Source: Achatina immaculata
Taxonomy: Eukaryota; Mollusca; Gastropoda; Stylommatophora; Achatinidae
DNA: 64,000 nt
Reading direction: 5' to 3'
Assembly: GCA_009760885.1 (NCBI GenBank)
Contig: CM019721.1
Location: forward strand, 23,196,146-23,260,145
Below are positions 53,749 through 64,000 of the stretch, in pieces. The translations under genes were made by a program, and so were the position numbers. The notes under the pieces were generated by a model. That model did no database searches. It was not told the origin of the DNA and saw only the letters and a program-made list of their open reading frames with translations. How positions within the stretch are numbered: the first letter of the stretch is position 1; each line of letters starts with the position of its first letter.

Positions 53749-55115
53749 TTTCTGTAGTGTGACATGACTGACAACACAAGCATGTAGTGTGACATGACTG
53801 ACAACACAAGATTGTAGTGTGACATTACTGACAACACAAGCATGTAGTGTGACATGACTGACAACACAAGCATGTAGTGTGACATGACTGACAACACAAG
53901 CATGTAGTGTGACATGACTGACAACACAAACCTTAGTGTGACATGAATTACAACATAAGCATGTAGTGTGACATGACTGACAACATAAGCATGTAGTGTG
54001 ACATGACTGACAACAAAAGCATGTAGTGTGGCATTACTGACACCACAAGCATGTAGTGTGACATTACTGACAACACAAGCATGTAGTGTGACATTACTGA
54101 CAACACAGACCTGTAGTGTGACATGATTGACAGCACAAGCATGTAGTGTGACATGGCTGACAACACAAGCCTTAGTGTGACATGACTGACAACACGAGCA
54201 TGTAGTGTGACATGACTGACAACACAAGCCAGTAGTGTGACATGACTCAAAACGCAACAATGTAGTGTGATGTGACTACAAAACACAACGCTTTAGTGTG
54301 ACATAACTGTCAACGAACCCTGTAGTGTGAAATTACTGTCATTACAACCCTGTAGTGTGACATGACTGACAACACAACCTTGTAGTGTTACATGAATAAC
54401 AACACACGCCTGTAGTGTGCCATGACTGAAAACACAAACCTGTAGTGTGACATGTCTGACAACACAACCTTGTAGTTTGGCATGACTGACAACATAGCCC
54501 TGTAGTGTGACATTACTGTCATTACAAACCAGTATTGTGACATGTCTGACAACACAACCTTGTAGTATGACATGACTGACAACATAGCCCTGTAGTGTGA
54601 CATTACTGCCATTACAAACCTGTAGTGTGACATGCCTGACAACACAAACCTGTAGTGTGACATGCCTGACAACACAAACCTGTAGCGTGACATGCTTGAC
54701 AACACAAAGCTGTAGCGTGACATGCCTGACAACACAAACCTGTAGTGTGACATGCCTGACAACACAAACCCTGTAGCGTGACATGCTTGACAACACAACC
54801 CTGTAGTGTGACGTGCCTGACAACACAACCCTGTAGCGTGACATGCTTGACAACACAACCCTGTAGTGTGACATGCCTGACAACACAAACCTGTAGTGTG
54901 ACATGCTTGACAACACAAACCCCTGTAGTGTGACATGCCTGACAACACAAACCTGTAGTGTGACGTGCCTGACAACACAAACCCTGTAGTGTGACATGCC
55001 TGACAACACAAACCTGTAGCGTGACATGCTTGACAACACAAACCCTGTAGTGTGACATGCCTGACAACACAAACCTGTAGCGTGACATGCCTGACAACAA
55101 ACCCTGTAGTGTTTC
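53749..55115. repeat. 30-bp minisatellite, about 45 units
   Basis: The unit is TGTAGTGTGACATGACTGAC plus AACACAAGCA. Left-hand units have CATGACTGAC, right-hand ones CATGCCTGAC or CATGCTTGAC with CAAACC. Ten-codon units open all minus-strand frames in long runs, which is an artefact. Confidence 0.97.
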
Positions 55116-55640
55116 ATCAAGTCAAAAAATTATTGAAACTGGGCGCTAACATCAAGTCTCCAGAAGACGAGGAGGTTAAGAAGCAGTTAGTTTAAATATG
55201 TTGGCCATTATTTTTAATAAGAGACAGGTAGTTAAAATATGTCGGCCATATCAAGAGACACAATCTGATATTGCAAATCATTCCTGAGCGAAAAATATGA
55301 AAGAAAAGGAACAAGAGGCCAATTCTGATGTGGATGAGTGGACAACATCAGAAAGGATACGATTCAGGACGGTGAGTTTACAGTTAGAACAATGGACAGA
55401 ATAAATTTAGGGGTTGGGGGGAGGTCATTGAAGCCAAACTTCCCTGGGGTACATGATGATGATGATGATGATGATTATGCAAGTTTTTAGTGTAGAAAAT
55501 ACGATGTCTGTAATCTGCATCAAAATCTTCCTCTTCTTTCTTCTCTTCTCCAACATTCTCTATGAAGCTCAAGAATATATCCTTCACCTCCACAATTTTA
55601 TGACATCAGTTCATCTTTATAAACTCTAGAGACAGATCTG
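55116..55640. other. No gene recognised
   Basis: Contains (GAT)n at 55455-55475. No supported ORF. Confidence 0.4.
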
Positions 55641-56142
55641 ACATAAAAGTCCTAAACATCTTTCTAAAATCTCCATACAGATTTGACATATAAGTGGTAA
55701 ACATCTTTCTAAACTCTCCAGACAGAATTGACACACAAGTACTAAACATCTTTCTAAACTATCCACATAGATTTCTCATATTCAACATCTTTATAAACTC
55801 TGCACACAGATTTGATATACTAAATATCTTTCTAAACTATCCACATAGATTTCTCATATTCAGCATCTTTATAAACTCTGCACACAGATTTGATTTACTA
55901 AACATCTTTCTAAACTATCCACATAGATTTGACATATTAAATATCTTTCTAAACTCTCCACACAGATTTGACATACTAAATATCTTCTCTGCACACAGAT
56001 TTGACATACTAAACATCTTTCTGAACTGTCCACACATATTTGACATACTAAACATCTTTCTGAACTGTCCACACATATTTGACATACTAAACATCTTTCT
56101 GAACTGTCCAGACATATTTGACATACTAAACATATCCAGAAT
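55641..56142. repeat. 39-bp minisatellite, about 13 units
   Basis: The unit is AACTGTCCACACATATTTGA plus CATACTAAACATCTTTCTG. 39 bp equals 13 codons, so a 13-residue repeat frame appears on both strands. Confidence 0.95.
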
Positions 56143-57897
56143 CACTACAACGTTGTCTGACTTACATTAAAAACAGGCAATGCTGAGTGCGAGAAATCTG
56201 ACGGAACTCTACGACTGAAAGAATCTAACTCCTGCAAGTACGACAGTCAGACTTAAGATCGCAGCGAATGATAAGTCTGGTTCCAGGTTTTATATGTTAT
56301 GATTATTATTATTACCATTATTGGTTGATTGATTGATTGAAAGCGATGATACTGAAATATAAACATTATTCTCATGAATTTTTCTGTCATTGATATTACA
56401 ATCACATTTAGTTTAAAGAAGACCGTCTTAGAAGGCCACGTAATGGGATGTTTGAGAATCAGTTTAGCTTCTGAATATCTTTTTTTCTTTCATAATAAAT
56501 TCACCACCAAATGTTCGTCTCACAGGGCGAGCCACACTAAGTTGTACCACACCAACAGACCAGGGAAGTGCATTTGAAATTAATGCAAGCGTCAACACAG
56601 GGGACGTGGACAGATAATGTCTTGACTGAAATTACAGAAACATGTCTCGAGTTTTTGTTTTAGGATAAAATTACTGTCGCACAGCCTAGCTGCACTTAGA
56701 ATATATTCAGAAGTGCTTTAGTAACAGCCTTTCACTTAAAATGCAAGTACAAACAGGTATTCTCTTAAATGCAACTAAAAGAGAGAAAAACAGACATCAG
56801 TTTAAATGCAAATGAAAGCGAAAGTTAGCGTACATATAATTAAAAGCAAACATTCGCTTAAATGCAAGTAATGTCATAGTTTGTAAATGGGATAAAGAGT
56901 TGGGTGTCAGACATGAACGAGTACATCGTGACAACCTGTTGCAGAAATGGCTCCAACCAGCAGTGGCAAAGAATTATACATCTTTTCTTGTTGAGAATAA
57001 TAGGGCATATGTTTTTTTTTAAAATTTTTTGTTTCAGTTTTTCATGGACAGACAGACAGACAGACAGACGGACGCACAGACTGACAGACGGGCGGACGGA
57101 TGGACGGACGGACAGACAGATAATTTGTGTAGTGATTTTTATACCTTCCTGAAGTATTTCGCAAAAGACCACTCCAAGACTTCTCAAGAAGGGACTACAA
57201 TAAGCTGCTCAGGGGCAAAAAACCCATCACATCGTGCTGCATGGTGATCTGGCTAGATCTTTCCAGATCGGTACAGCTGCACCTGCCTTTCACTTTGCAC
57301 GAAGAACTTTCAGAATTACCAGTTTTGTCAATATGTCATTCGGTTCCTTATAAATATAAAATTAGACGCACTTTACAAACATTCGCGGGAATTCAGTTTT
57401 ACGTGGTATTTCTTTTGCTACCGTATTTCCAGTGGAGAGTTAATCTTTCACAAAAGGCTCACACGTTGAACCAAAGTCAAAACTGGTTAATTCTCCTCCA
57501 CGTATTTTGAGCATTATCAGTCTACTGGGCTGGTTATCGTACAACTGGTTACTCTGGCCGCTTTTTTTACTAGGCTTTTTGACAATATAAACCGGTTACG
57601 ACAATTGACGACTTCCAAAAGTTTCGGTTTTTCCTCCATTTTTATCGGTACTTTACTGGTAATTGTTGATTAACGCTTCCACTGATTCCATCTCACTTAA
57701 TGTTCTCCATCAGGGCTGTTGTGACACACTGGTGGAAGTCACAGAGTTTTACAGTACCAAACTAAAGTTCTTCCATCAGCTCTAAAGCAAATTAAAGAAA
57801 AACAGCACATCGTTGTATGGAAAGACCTTAAAAAAACAAAGCCATTTCAGACCTGAGAGAAAGATGAAATAAAACAAGAAAGATACCTGTATAAAGT
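56143..57897. other. No gene recognised; (GACA)n and a LINE A scrap
   Basis: Holds (TTGA)n at 56323-56340, a 42-bp LINE A-like scrap (AAGAAGACCGTCTTAGAAGG) at 56409-56450 and imperfect (GACA/GACG)n at 57047-57122. A plus-strand frame at 57241-57510 has no recognisable domain. Confidence 0.45.
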
Positions 57898-58290
57898 AGG
57901 AAAAAAGGTAGGAACAGCTTTATTACTTAACGAGCACACAGTTGTTACGTTTCGGTGTGAACATTAATCATACCAAAAAAAAAACACACACAGGGCGAAG
58001 AAATAAAGAGAGAAGATAGAATATAAATTCACATGAGTGCTATGTAAAAATATATGAATGGAAAAAAAAATTAGAACAAAAATAAAATAAAATGAATGGG
58101 GCACTTAGCTCTGACTTGTAAGAGGATGTGCTCAGAAGTGGGCATGGTGGAGTATAGAGAATATTTAAATGGAGACGTGATGTGTGATGTGTGATGTATG
58201 ATGTGAATTTGGGGTGGGGGACCGTGGAGAGGAGCTTTACTGCCGTGGCTTCGTGTATAGTTATATATTTATACACTACTTATTCGCGTG
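57898..58290 (-). mobile_element. Penelope-like element 3' end, second copy
   Basis: The minus-strand end GTAATAAAGCTGTTCCTAC, the CGTTAAGTAATAAAGCTG run and the CACCGAAACGT block match the 3' end at 44525-44600. The upstream end CTATACACGAAGCCACGGCA matches CTATACACGGAGCCACTCGC near 45030. No GIY-YIG codons survive between them; the hammerhead-like stem II is decayed. Confidence 0.7.
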
Positions 58291-58299
58291 TTACTAAGT

Positions 58300-58445
58300 G
58301 AATTACCTGCGACTTGAACCACTGACTTCTGTAAGACATTACCTGCGACTTGAACCACTGACTTCTGTAAGACATTACCTGCGACTTGAACCACTGACTT
58401 CTGTAAGACATTACCTGCGACTTGAACCACTGACTTCTGTAAGAC
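58300..58445. repeat. 36-bp tandem repeat, 4 units
   Basis: The unit is GACATTACCTGCGACTTGAA plus CCACTGACTTCTGTAA; the four units are identical. Confidence 0.97.
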
Positions 58446-58558
58446 GGCCATCTTCTCATGACCCCCCCCCCCCTTTTGTTTTTAGGAAAACCGTGCTGTT
58501 TATTATCTTAATAAACTTACACCTGTATTTCAAAAGACATTACTGTTGTGAGATATTT

Positions 58559-58594
<36 letters not shown>

Positions 58595-58629
58595 GATGAA
58601 ACCTGAAAACGGAAAGAAAACTGTCTTAC
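58446..58629. other. Short spacer with poly-C and (ATA)n
   Basis: Poly-C at 58462-58473 and (AAT)n at 58565-58593. Confidence 0.6.
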
Positions 58630-58693
58630 CAAGAAACAAGTGGATTCTTCACATCTTCCACTCCAGACTGTGGGCACGAGTAATCACAGATCC
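58630..58693 (-). CDS. Possible 64-bp exon encoding a small Cys-containing segment
   Basis: On the minus strand, TTGTTGTGGATTGCAG|GG is a good acceptor and TTCTTG|GTAAGA a good donor. Only one frame is open: ICDYSCPQSGVEDVKNPLVS, 20 codons, phase 1 start and phase 2 end. The CxxxC spacing and strand agree with the cysteine-rich gene of 41377-41539, but a phase-2 end cannot join that exon's phase-1 start, so at least one exon would be missing between them, or the segment is chance. Confidence 0.4.
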
Positions 58694-58719
58694 CTGCAAT
58701 CCACAACAAGTAAACAATC

Positions 58720-60660
58720 TTATCTTATGTATCTTATATCTTATATCCTTCCCTTGCCGTTAAACGTCACATAGGGCTCGCAAAGTAGTTCGCCAATTGT
58801 TCCTGTCTTCTGCGAGTCTTTCAACCTCATCAAGGGATTTTATGCCTGTTAATTTGGCCTCTCTTAATAATGTCCTCTTCAGAGTTTCACGCAGTCTGCC
58901 TCTTTTTTCTTCGGCCTGTTGATAGCATGTTTTGAGATTCTCTGATCGTTTCTTCTCATCAAGTGACCAACATATGTCCATCTCCTTTTCCTGATCACCC
59001 ATGAGACTGGTTGTTCGCTCATCTGTCTTATCTGTGCATTGTTCTTGAATTCGTTCCACTTGATGCCGAGTATTTTCCTTAGCCATTTGTTTTCAAATTT
59101 CTTGTCTATTTCTTTAGTTGTTTTCCAGCTTTCGCATGCATAAATGAGGGTGGATATTATATTTGAATTGAATAGTCTTAACTTGATTTTTGTGCTTATA
59201 ACTTTTGAATTCCATATGTTCTCAAGATTCTTGAAGGTCAATGCTGCTTTTTCAATTCTAACATCGTTTCTGGTGTCACCATCCTTGTCTATGTACCTGC
59301 AAAGGTATGCAACTGATTGACATCTTCAACAGCTGTACCTTCTACATGTATTTTTCCATTTTGATTAATGGGAATTTCATTATTTTTGTTTTGTCCTTGT
59401 TAATTTCAAGTCCTATTTTGCTGGACATCTGTTTTTTCTTGCATGGAATTCACATTGTTACTGATAAGAGTTATGTCATCATCAAAATCAAGATCTTCTA
59501 GTTGGGTCCTATGTACCCAGTCAATACTTGTGCTACTTGTGCAGCATTTTGTCATTATGAAGTCTACTGCAATTCCAAAAAGCAAAGGAGACAGTATACC
59601 TCCTTGTTTCATGCCTGTTTCAATCTGGAACCATTCACTCATCCCTTCTTCTGTTTTGACTGCACAAACATATCCATTCTAGAGGTCCTGAATGATGTTG
59701 ACAATTTTAGATGTTATTCCACATAGAGTTAAAATTCTCCACAATGAATCTCTGTGTATGCTATCAAATGCCTTTTTAAAGTCAATGAAGTTCACTATTA
59801 ATGGTTTCTGCTTTTCAATATGTTCTTCAAGTATTGTTCTTAGAGTAAAGATCTGGTCGAGACGGCCTCTCCTTTTTCGAAATCCGGCTTGTTGTTTCTC
59901 TCATTGCAGTATCTACTATATCTTTAGGTCTATTCAAAATGATCTTGCAAAATACTTTTGACACAACTGATATTAAGGTTACTCCTCTCCAGTTGTTACA
60001 GTCACTAAGGTTATCTTCTTTTAGTATTTTAACAATGAGTCCTTTTTCCATTTAGAAGGGACCTTTTCTTCTTTCCAAATCTTATTAAATATTCTCTGTA
60101 GTTGCCTCATGTTGTCACTATTGATAGCTTTTAACATTTCGGGTGTTATTTCATCTTCACCTGCACCTTTGTTATTAGCCATTAAATTCACTACTGTTTC
60201 AATTTCATGCAATGTAATTTCATCTAGGTTGACATTTAGTTGTGTGGTTGGTAAGTCGGTTTCAAGGTTTATCAATTTTTTGAGTGTGGTCGATTAAGTA
60301 TTTCTTGGAAGTGTTCAGCCCATCTTTGCTTTTGGTCTTTATTTGATGTTAATAGTGTTCCAGTTTTGCTAAGGATTGGTCTTTCTTTAGATGTAACAGT
60401 ACCTGTTAGCCTCTTTTGTATGTTAAATAAAGTTTTGCTGTCTCCTGTTTTTGCAGCTTTTTCTGCCTCTTTCACCATATTGTCTATGTATTCTCTTGTA
60501 TCCCCTCTAGCTGAACCTTTTACTTTCTTGTCTATTTCTTTGTATGTTGCTTTCGCCAGATCTTTTCCAAGATCTGTTTTTACATTCAACATGTCTAATT
60601 TGGCTGCTCGTCTTTCATGTATGTACTTCCATGTGTTTTCAAGGACGGATTTTTAAAAAT
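58720..60660 (-). mobile_element. LINE B, longest copy: RT without endonuclease
   Basis: A 1.94-kb minus-strand element, 5'-truncated in the endonuclease-RT linker. In order along the minus strand: EIDKKVKGSARGDTREYID, then NMVKEAEKAAKTGDSKTLF (60590-60272); ANNKGAGEDEITPEMLKA (60170); LSDCNNWRGVTLISVVSKVF (60000); GMKQGGILSPLLFGIAVDF (59610); LEDLDFDDDITLISNN (59500); LIYACESWKTT (59130); VSWVIRKRRWTYVGHLMRR and LRALCDV (58760), then the (ATATAAG)n tail at 58720-58745. The RT motif C FADD is FDDD here. At least four frameshifts separate the blocks, so it is inactive. Confidence 0.92.
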
Positions 60661-61014
60661 TTCATTGCTGGTGTGTTTCTTGTGAATTTGTTGGGGTGAT
60701 TATCTCTCAATGTTGGTATAAATGTCGCTGTTTCTTTGTGTGTTTGTTGGTATGATTGCCGCTATTTCTTTGTGTATTTGTTGGTATGATTGTCGCTGTT
60801 TCTTTGTGTGTCTTTTTTATGGCTGGCGTGTTTGTTAGAGCATTTTGTCGACGATTGATGGTGAATTATTCTGTGTTTGTTGCAGTGATTATTGCTATTT
60901 GTTGGTGTTTCTGTTTGTTGATGTGATTGTTAGACTATGCTTACAGTCTACATTAAAAGAGCCAAAAAAGGTCATCATAGAAGTGTTAATGGATTCAGTC
61001 ACCCATTTTTTAAC

Positions 61015-61051
<37 letters not shown>

Positions 61052-61185
61052 TACTTGGAAGTAGTCCCTTTGGACTTGCGTACGGCGGTCCCAGAAAGTT
61101 TCCCATGATTCCGCACATCCCTGGAAGTTCTCAAGTTTGAGAGTTTATACGACTTTTTGGTTCTGTTTGGATCTCCTCAAGCAGG

Positions 61186-61216
<31 letters not shown>

Positions 61217-61457
61217 TCGCACACAAAACGAGGGCCTTTCAGCCCCCAGTTTCAGTTTGAGGAAAAGGAAGAAAACGTCGCGGGGGAGGGGGGTGCTAGG
61301 CAAATGGGGGGGGGGGGGGGAATAAATGTAATGTTTGTGGAGGTCAGAATTGTTAAAAGAGTGATATGTGAGCGGATGTGATGTTTACGAGGAGAAACAA
61401 ATGTTCTTCTCACAATTGTCTGGACGTTTGCGCGGATTGGCCTCCCTCAGCCACTTC
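60661..61457. other. No gene recognised; microsatellites
   Basis: TGTTGGTATGATTG-type short repeats at 60690-60830, (TA)n at 61019-61047, (CA)n at 61188-61218 and a G-run at 61305-61320. No supported ORF. Confidence 0.55.
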
Positions 61458-61770
61458 ATATCATCATCATCATCATCATCATGTGCCGTGCCGACTGGCG
61501 TTGGCTATTATGCTTCTCCAGAGTACCCGATCCTTCATGCAGGCCATCAGCTGAGTTGGTGATCTCCTCTCACACCATCCCGTCAGACTGTCCAGTATCA
61601 TTTCTCTTGGTCTTCCCCTGGCTCTTCTTCCTTCTATTTCTCCTGCTGTTACATTATTTTCAACGTCCCGTCTTCTCATTGCATATCCTATGAAAGTACA
61701 TTGTCTCTCTCTTATCTTTTCTGACAAGATTTGTTTGTATCTCCCGCTTATCTCAAGCATTCTTCATTAG
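61458..61770 (-). mobile_element. LINE E-type C-terminal fragment with (ATG)n tail
   Basis: The minus strand is open for 93 codons: RQCTFIGYAMRRRDVENNV, TAGEIEGRRARGRPREMIL, DRVLWRSIIANASRHGT and a stop, followed by (ATG)n at 61459-61482. This is a typical LINE ORF2 C-terminus (GHxMRR, TGKIEGRRxRGRPR, W-IANA). Confidence 0.85.
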
Positions 61771-62150
61771 TTCTTCTATTCTCCACAGTAAAACCATATT
61801 CTCATAGTAAAACATCATTCATGGCTTCACCAGTGGGAACGAATTCTTTATGGGCAAAAATCGATAAGCACAGACTTGACATTGCTGTGAACTTGACACC
61901 GAGTTTCTTGGGCGGGGGTAGATTTGGCGACTTCCACCCCCGACCACTGCTGCTTCGTCTAACGGTCATAACCACATAGCCATGTTTCGCCAAAAGGTTA
62001 TGATACTGGAGATGATGTCATAGTCGCCTGAGTTCCCTGGAGACAGAAATTAGACATGGCCTCCTCCTGGGTCCCCCAAACTGTCTTGGCACAAATTTCG
62101 CAGGGAATGTCACTCACGTTCAAATCGTTGAAGTCACAACCGTTACCTCA
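61771..62150. other. Unassigned, protein-like minus-strand frame
   Basis: A minus-strand frame open at 61993-61802 reads MTVRRSSSGRGWKSPNLPPP and AMSSLCLSIFAHKEF. I do not recognise a family; it may belong to a dispersed repeat. Confidence 0.3.
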
Positions 62151-62151
62151 C

Positions 62152-62295
62152 ACGCATCGTGAGTAGTTCGCCTGCAACCCACAAGGACAGCCCGGCCAAC
62201 CTTTTGCTTTGACTTCCGACCTTCTGCCTGCCGGCGGCCGCCCACAACACTCATCCACGTCGACAGACTTTCCTCTCTCCTTGAAACCGTCCGAA
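62152..62295 (-). CDS. Possible GC-rich 144-bp exon, Cys-containing
   Basis: On the minus strand ACTATTTTTGTAG|T is an acceptor and TGCGT|GTGAGG a donor; the 47 codons between are open in phase 2/2: SDGFKERGKSVDVDECCGRP, then WPGCPCGLQANYSRCV. The segment is clearly more GC-rich than its surroundings and has five Cys. If the donor is not used, the frame hits TGA one codon later and then stays open as NGCDFNDLNVSDIPCEICAK. No family recognised. It might be an exon of the same minus-strand gene, a pseudogene or part of an unrecognised repeat. Confidence 0.3.
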
Positions 62296-62549
62296 CTACA
62301 AAAATAGTTGTGCTTGAGTGATTGTTACTGACATATCATGACAGGTTCTTATTTCTTTTTTAACCACTGCTTACTAAAACAGCAATTTCTCGGTGAACTA
62401 GAGCCTGGACAATTGAGCAAGCAATAAAAGGATATTCTGCACGCATACACACCCAAACATACACACCTTCATACACACCCTCATACACACAATGACACAC
62501 GCATATATAAACATATACACCTTCTCTTCTCTCTTAATCTCATTTCACG
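62296..62549. other. No gene recognised
   Basis: CA-rich stretch at 62440-62525; otherwise nothing. Confidence 0.4.
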
Positions 62550-62927
62550 AAGTAGTAGAGCCTACATTCTAAGATAGGTAGAATATTGTAGGCTACATTC
62601 TAAGATAGGTTGAATATTGTAGCCTACATTCTAAGTTAGGTAGAATATTGGAGGCTACATTCAAACAGTCGTAGAATATTATAGGCTACATTCTAATATA
62701 AGTAGAATATTCGAGGCTACATTCAAAGATACGCAGAATAATGTAATTTACATTCTAAGATAGGTAGAATATAGGAGGCTACATTCAAAGATACGTAGAC
62801 AATTGTAAGCTACATTCAAACATACGTAGAAAACTGTAGGCTACATTCAAAGATACATAGAAAATTGTAGGCTACATTCAAAGATACGTATAATATTGGA
62901 GCTAAATTCAAAGATATATATTACTGG
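62550..62927. repeat. 32-bp minisatellite, about 12 units
   Basis: The unit is GTAGGCTACATTCTAAGATA plus GGTAGAATATTG, increasingly diverged to the right. Confidence 0.93.
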
Positions 62928-62931
62928 ACAA

Positions 62932-64000
62932 AATTAAGGGCCGGTTTTTTTAAATTCTTACAAGAACATAATCAACTGACTAAGAAACAAGCCATTAGTA
63001 CCAAAGAAAACACCATATAAAACTGAACAAATTCAATGATTTCATTTGCAAATCGGAATAGGAATACACATACAGCAAGCTGGCGAAATCACTCACCCCT
63101 CGTCCAACATTCATCACAATGGTCTTCAACCAATAAACATGTTAGTATCGCGTGTGGTCACCGTTCGCTGCCAGACATTCGACGGACCGTTGCCTCATCG
63201 AGTTAACCAGGGTTGTTAGGACATTCTGTGGAATGTCCTGCCACTCTTGTTGAAGGAAAAAGGTCAGCTAGGTGGAGGATGATTTGTCGAAACCCGTCTG
63301 CCTAGGACATCCCAAATGTGCTCAATGGGCGACCGAGCTGGCCAATCGATTCCAATGATCCTTTGCTGTTGAAGAAAATCTTCTACGACACGACCCCGAT
63401 GTGGTCTCGTGTTATCATCTTGTAGGATTGCCCCTGCGCTCATAGCTTGCAAGGTAGGCTGGACATTGGGTTGCAGAATTTCATTCAGGTATCGCTGGGC
63501 GGTTAGGGTGGCATGAATGACATGGAAGAGAGTCCTGCCGTGCCTGCTGATGCCACCCCAGACCATGATTGATCCCCCTCCGTAACGATCCACCTCTTGG
63601 ATAGTGGCGTGATGGAACCGTTCCCCTGGCCTTCTCCACACACGGATTCTGCCATCATTGAAGGATATACTGAAGCAGGATTGGTCCGTGAAAAGAATTT
63701 TACCCCACTGGCACCTCGTCCACCGGATGTGCTGCCGGCACCAGGCAACTCTAGCTCTGCGGTGAGCTGGAGTAACAGGTCATTGTGAAACCAGCCCAGA
63801 TTCTCTTAAACGCCTGCGAGTTGTTCTGCCGCTAACACTGACGTTTGCTGTATTGATTAGCTGGTTTCTGAGAGTGGAAGACGTTAATGTCCGGTTGCGA
63901 AGTGTTGACAGCTGCAGGTATCTGTCATCTTGTCTACTCGTGTAACGAGGTCGGCCTGAACGATGCCTGTCTTCTACTCCTCCGGTTGCGCGAAATCGCT
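62932..64000 (-). mobile_element. Tc1-like transposon, cut by the window end
   Basis: The 3' terminal repeat starts TACTGGACAAAATTAAGGGC at 62932, after a TA. The transposase lies on the minus strand and its 5' part runs beyond 64000, so length and left terminus cannot be seen. Confidence 0.88.
63140..64000 (-). pseudogene. Tc1-like transposase, inactive
   Basis: The minus-strand frame from 64000 contains SGRPRYTSRQDDRYLQL, VSGRTTRRRLRESGLVSQ, a TGA, then TPAHRRARVAWCRQHIRWTR, GKILFTDQSCFSISF (first Asp), GGSIMVWGGIS, QDDNTRPHRGRVVEDF (second Asp) and IDWPARSPIEHIWDVLGRRV. In the last block the usual SPDLNPIEH has lost four residues including the third catalytic Asp. Apart from the TGA and that deletion the gene is well preserved until about 63264; the C-terminal end WQDIPQNVLTTLVNSMRQR continues in another frame. 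Confidence 0.88.

Noticed and set aside
53742..55120. Long minus-strand frames rich in SHYMLVLSVM, CHTTGLCCQ and VTLQVCVV
   Set aside because: All three frames of the 30-bp array look like this; a pseudo-Cys-rich protein without biological support.

Overview
The window is eukaryotic, non-coding-rich, repeat-dominated DNA from an invertebrate animal. A mollusc, probably a gastropod, fits best. Pointers to this are the number and type of LINEs (RTE-like and related), tRNA-headed SINEs with a shared central core, Tc1 and mariner transposons, a Penelope-like element, and antistasin-type cysteine-rich exons with GT-AG introns. The taxonomic call is an inference. There are no bacterial operons, no CRISPR and no rRNA.

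Host gene content is small. The one convincing host gene lies on the minus strand. An exon at 41377-41539 and an exon at 33440-33655 have matching splice phases (2/2). Joining them completes an antistasin-type cysteine domain that neither exon holds alone. A short cysteine-containing exon-like segment at 58630-58693 and GC-rich candidates at 62152-62295 and 34170-34398 (all minus) are weaker, and their phases do not allow a simple direct join. The rest of this gene lies outside the window or was not recognised.

Mobile elements: LINE families are called A to G here. A has 3' ends at about 650, 2100, 3600, 19730, 34450, 38670, 40500, 46140 and 46900. B is at 1870, 42520, 49810, 51200 and 58720-60660. 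C is one almost complete RTE-like element at 16504-19718. D is at 10300; E at 11040, 11255-13210, 30215 and 61458; F, with RNase H, at 9960 and 40860; G at 3961-5236. There are also a Penelope-like element with a GIY-YIG tail (44525-45050), a second Penelope 3' end (57898-58290), a mariner fragment (6163-6520), two dead Tc1 elements (37061-38570; 62932 to the window end) and four SINEs. Exact target-site duplications can be read for many of them. LINE C sits inside LINE A, which sits inside a 37-bp tandem array.

Tandem repeats: about thirty minisatellite arrays (units 19-55 bp) plus long microsatellites cover roughly a quarter to a third of the window, by adding array coordinates. Notable cases: a 40-bp array that is an amplified piece of a LINE coding region (4003-4880); a 51-bp array whose first unit forms the intronic side of a host splice donor (32678-33438) and a 24-bp array just upstream of the same exon's acceptor (33683-34160); several unrelated arrays with the same 44-bp period; and a 0.9-kb segmental tandem duplication (21831-23567). 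Most long open frames in the window are by-products of repeat units and are not genes.
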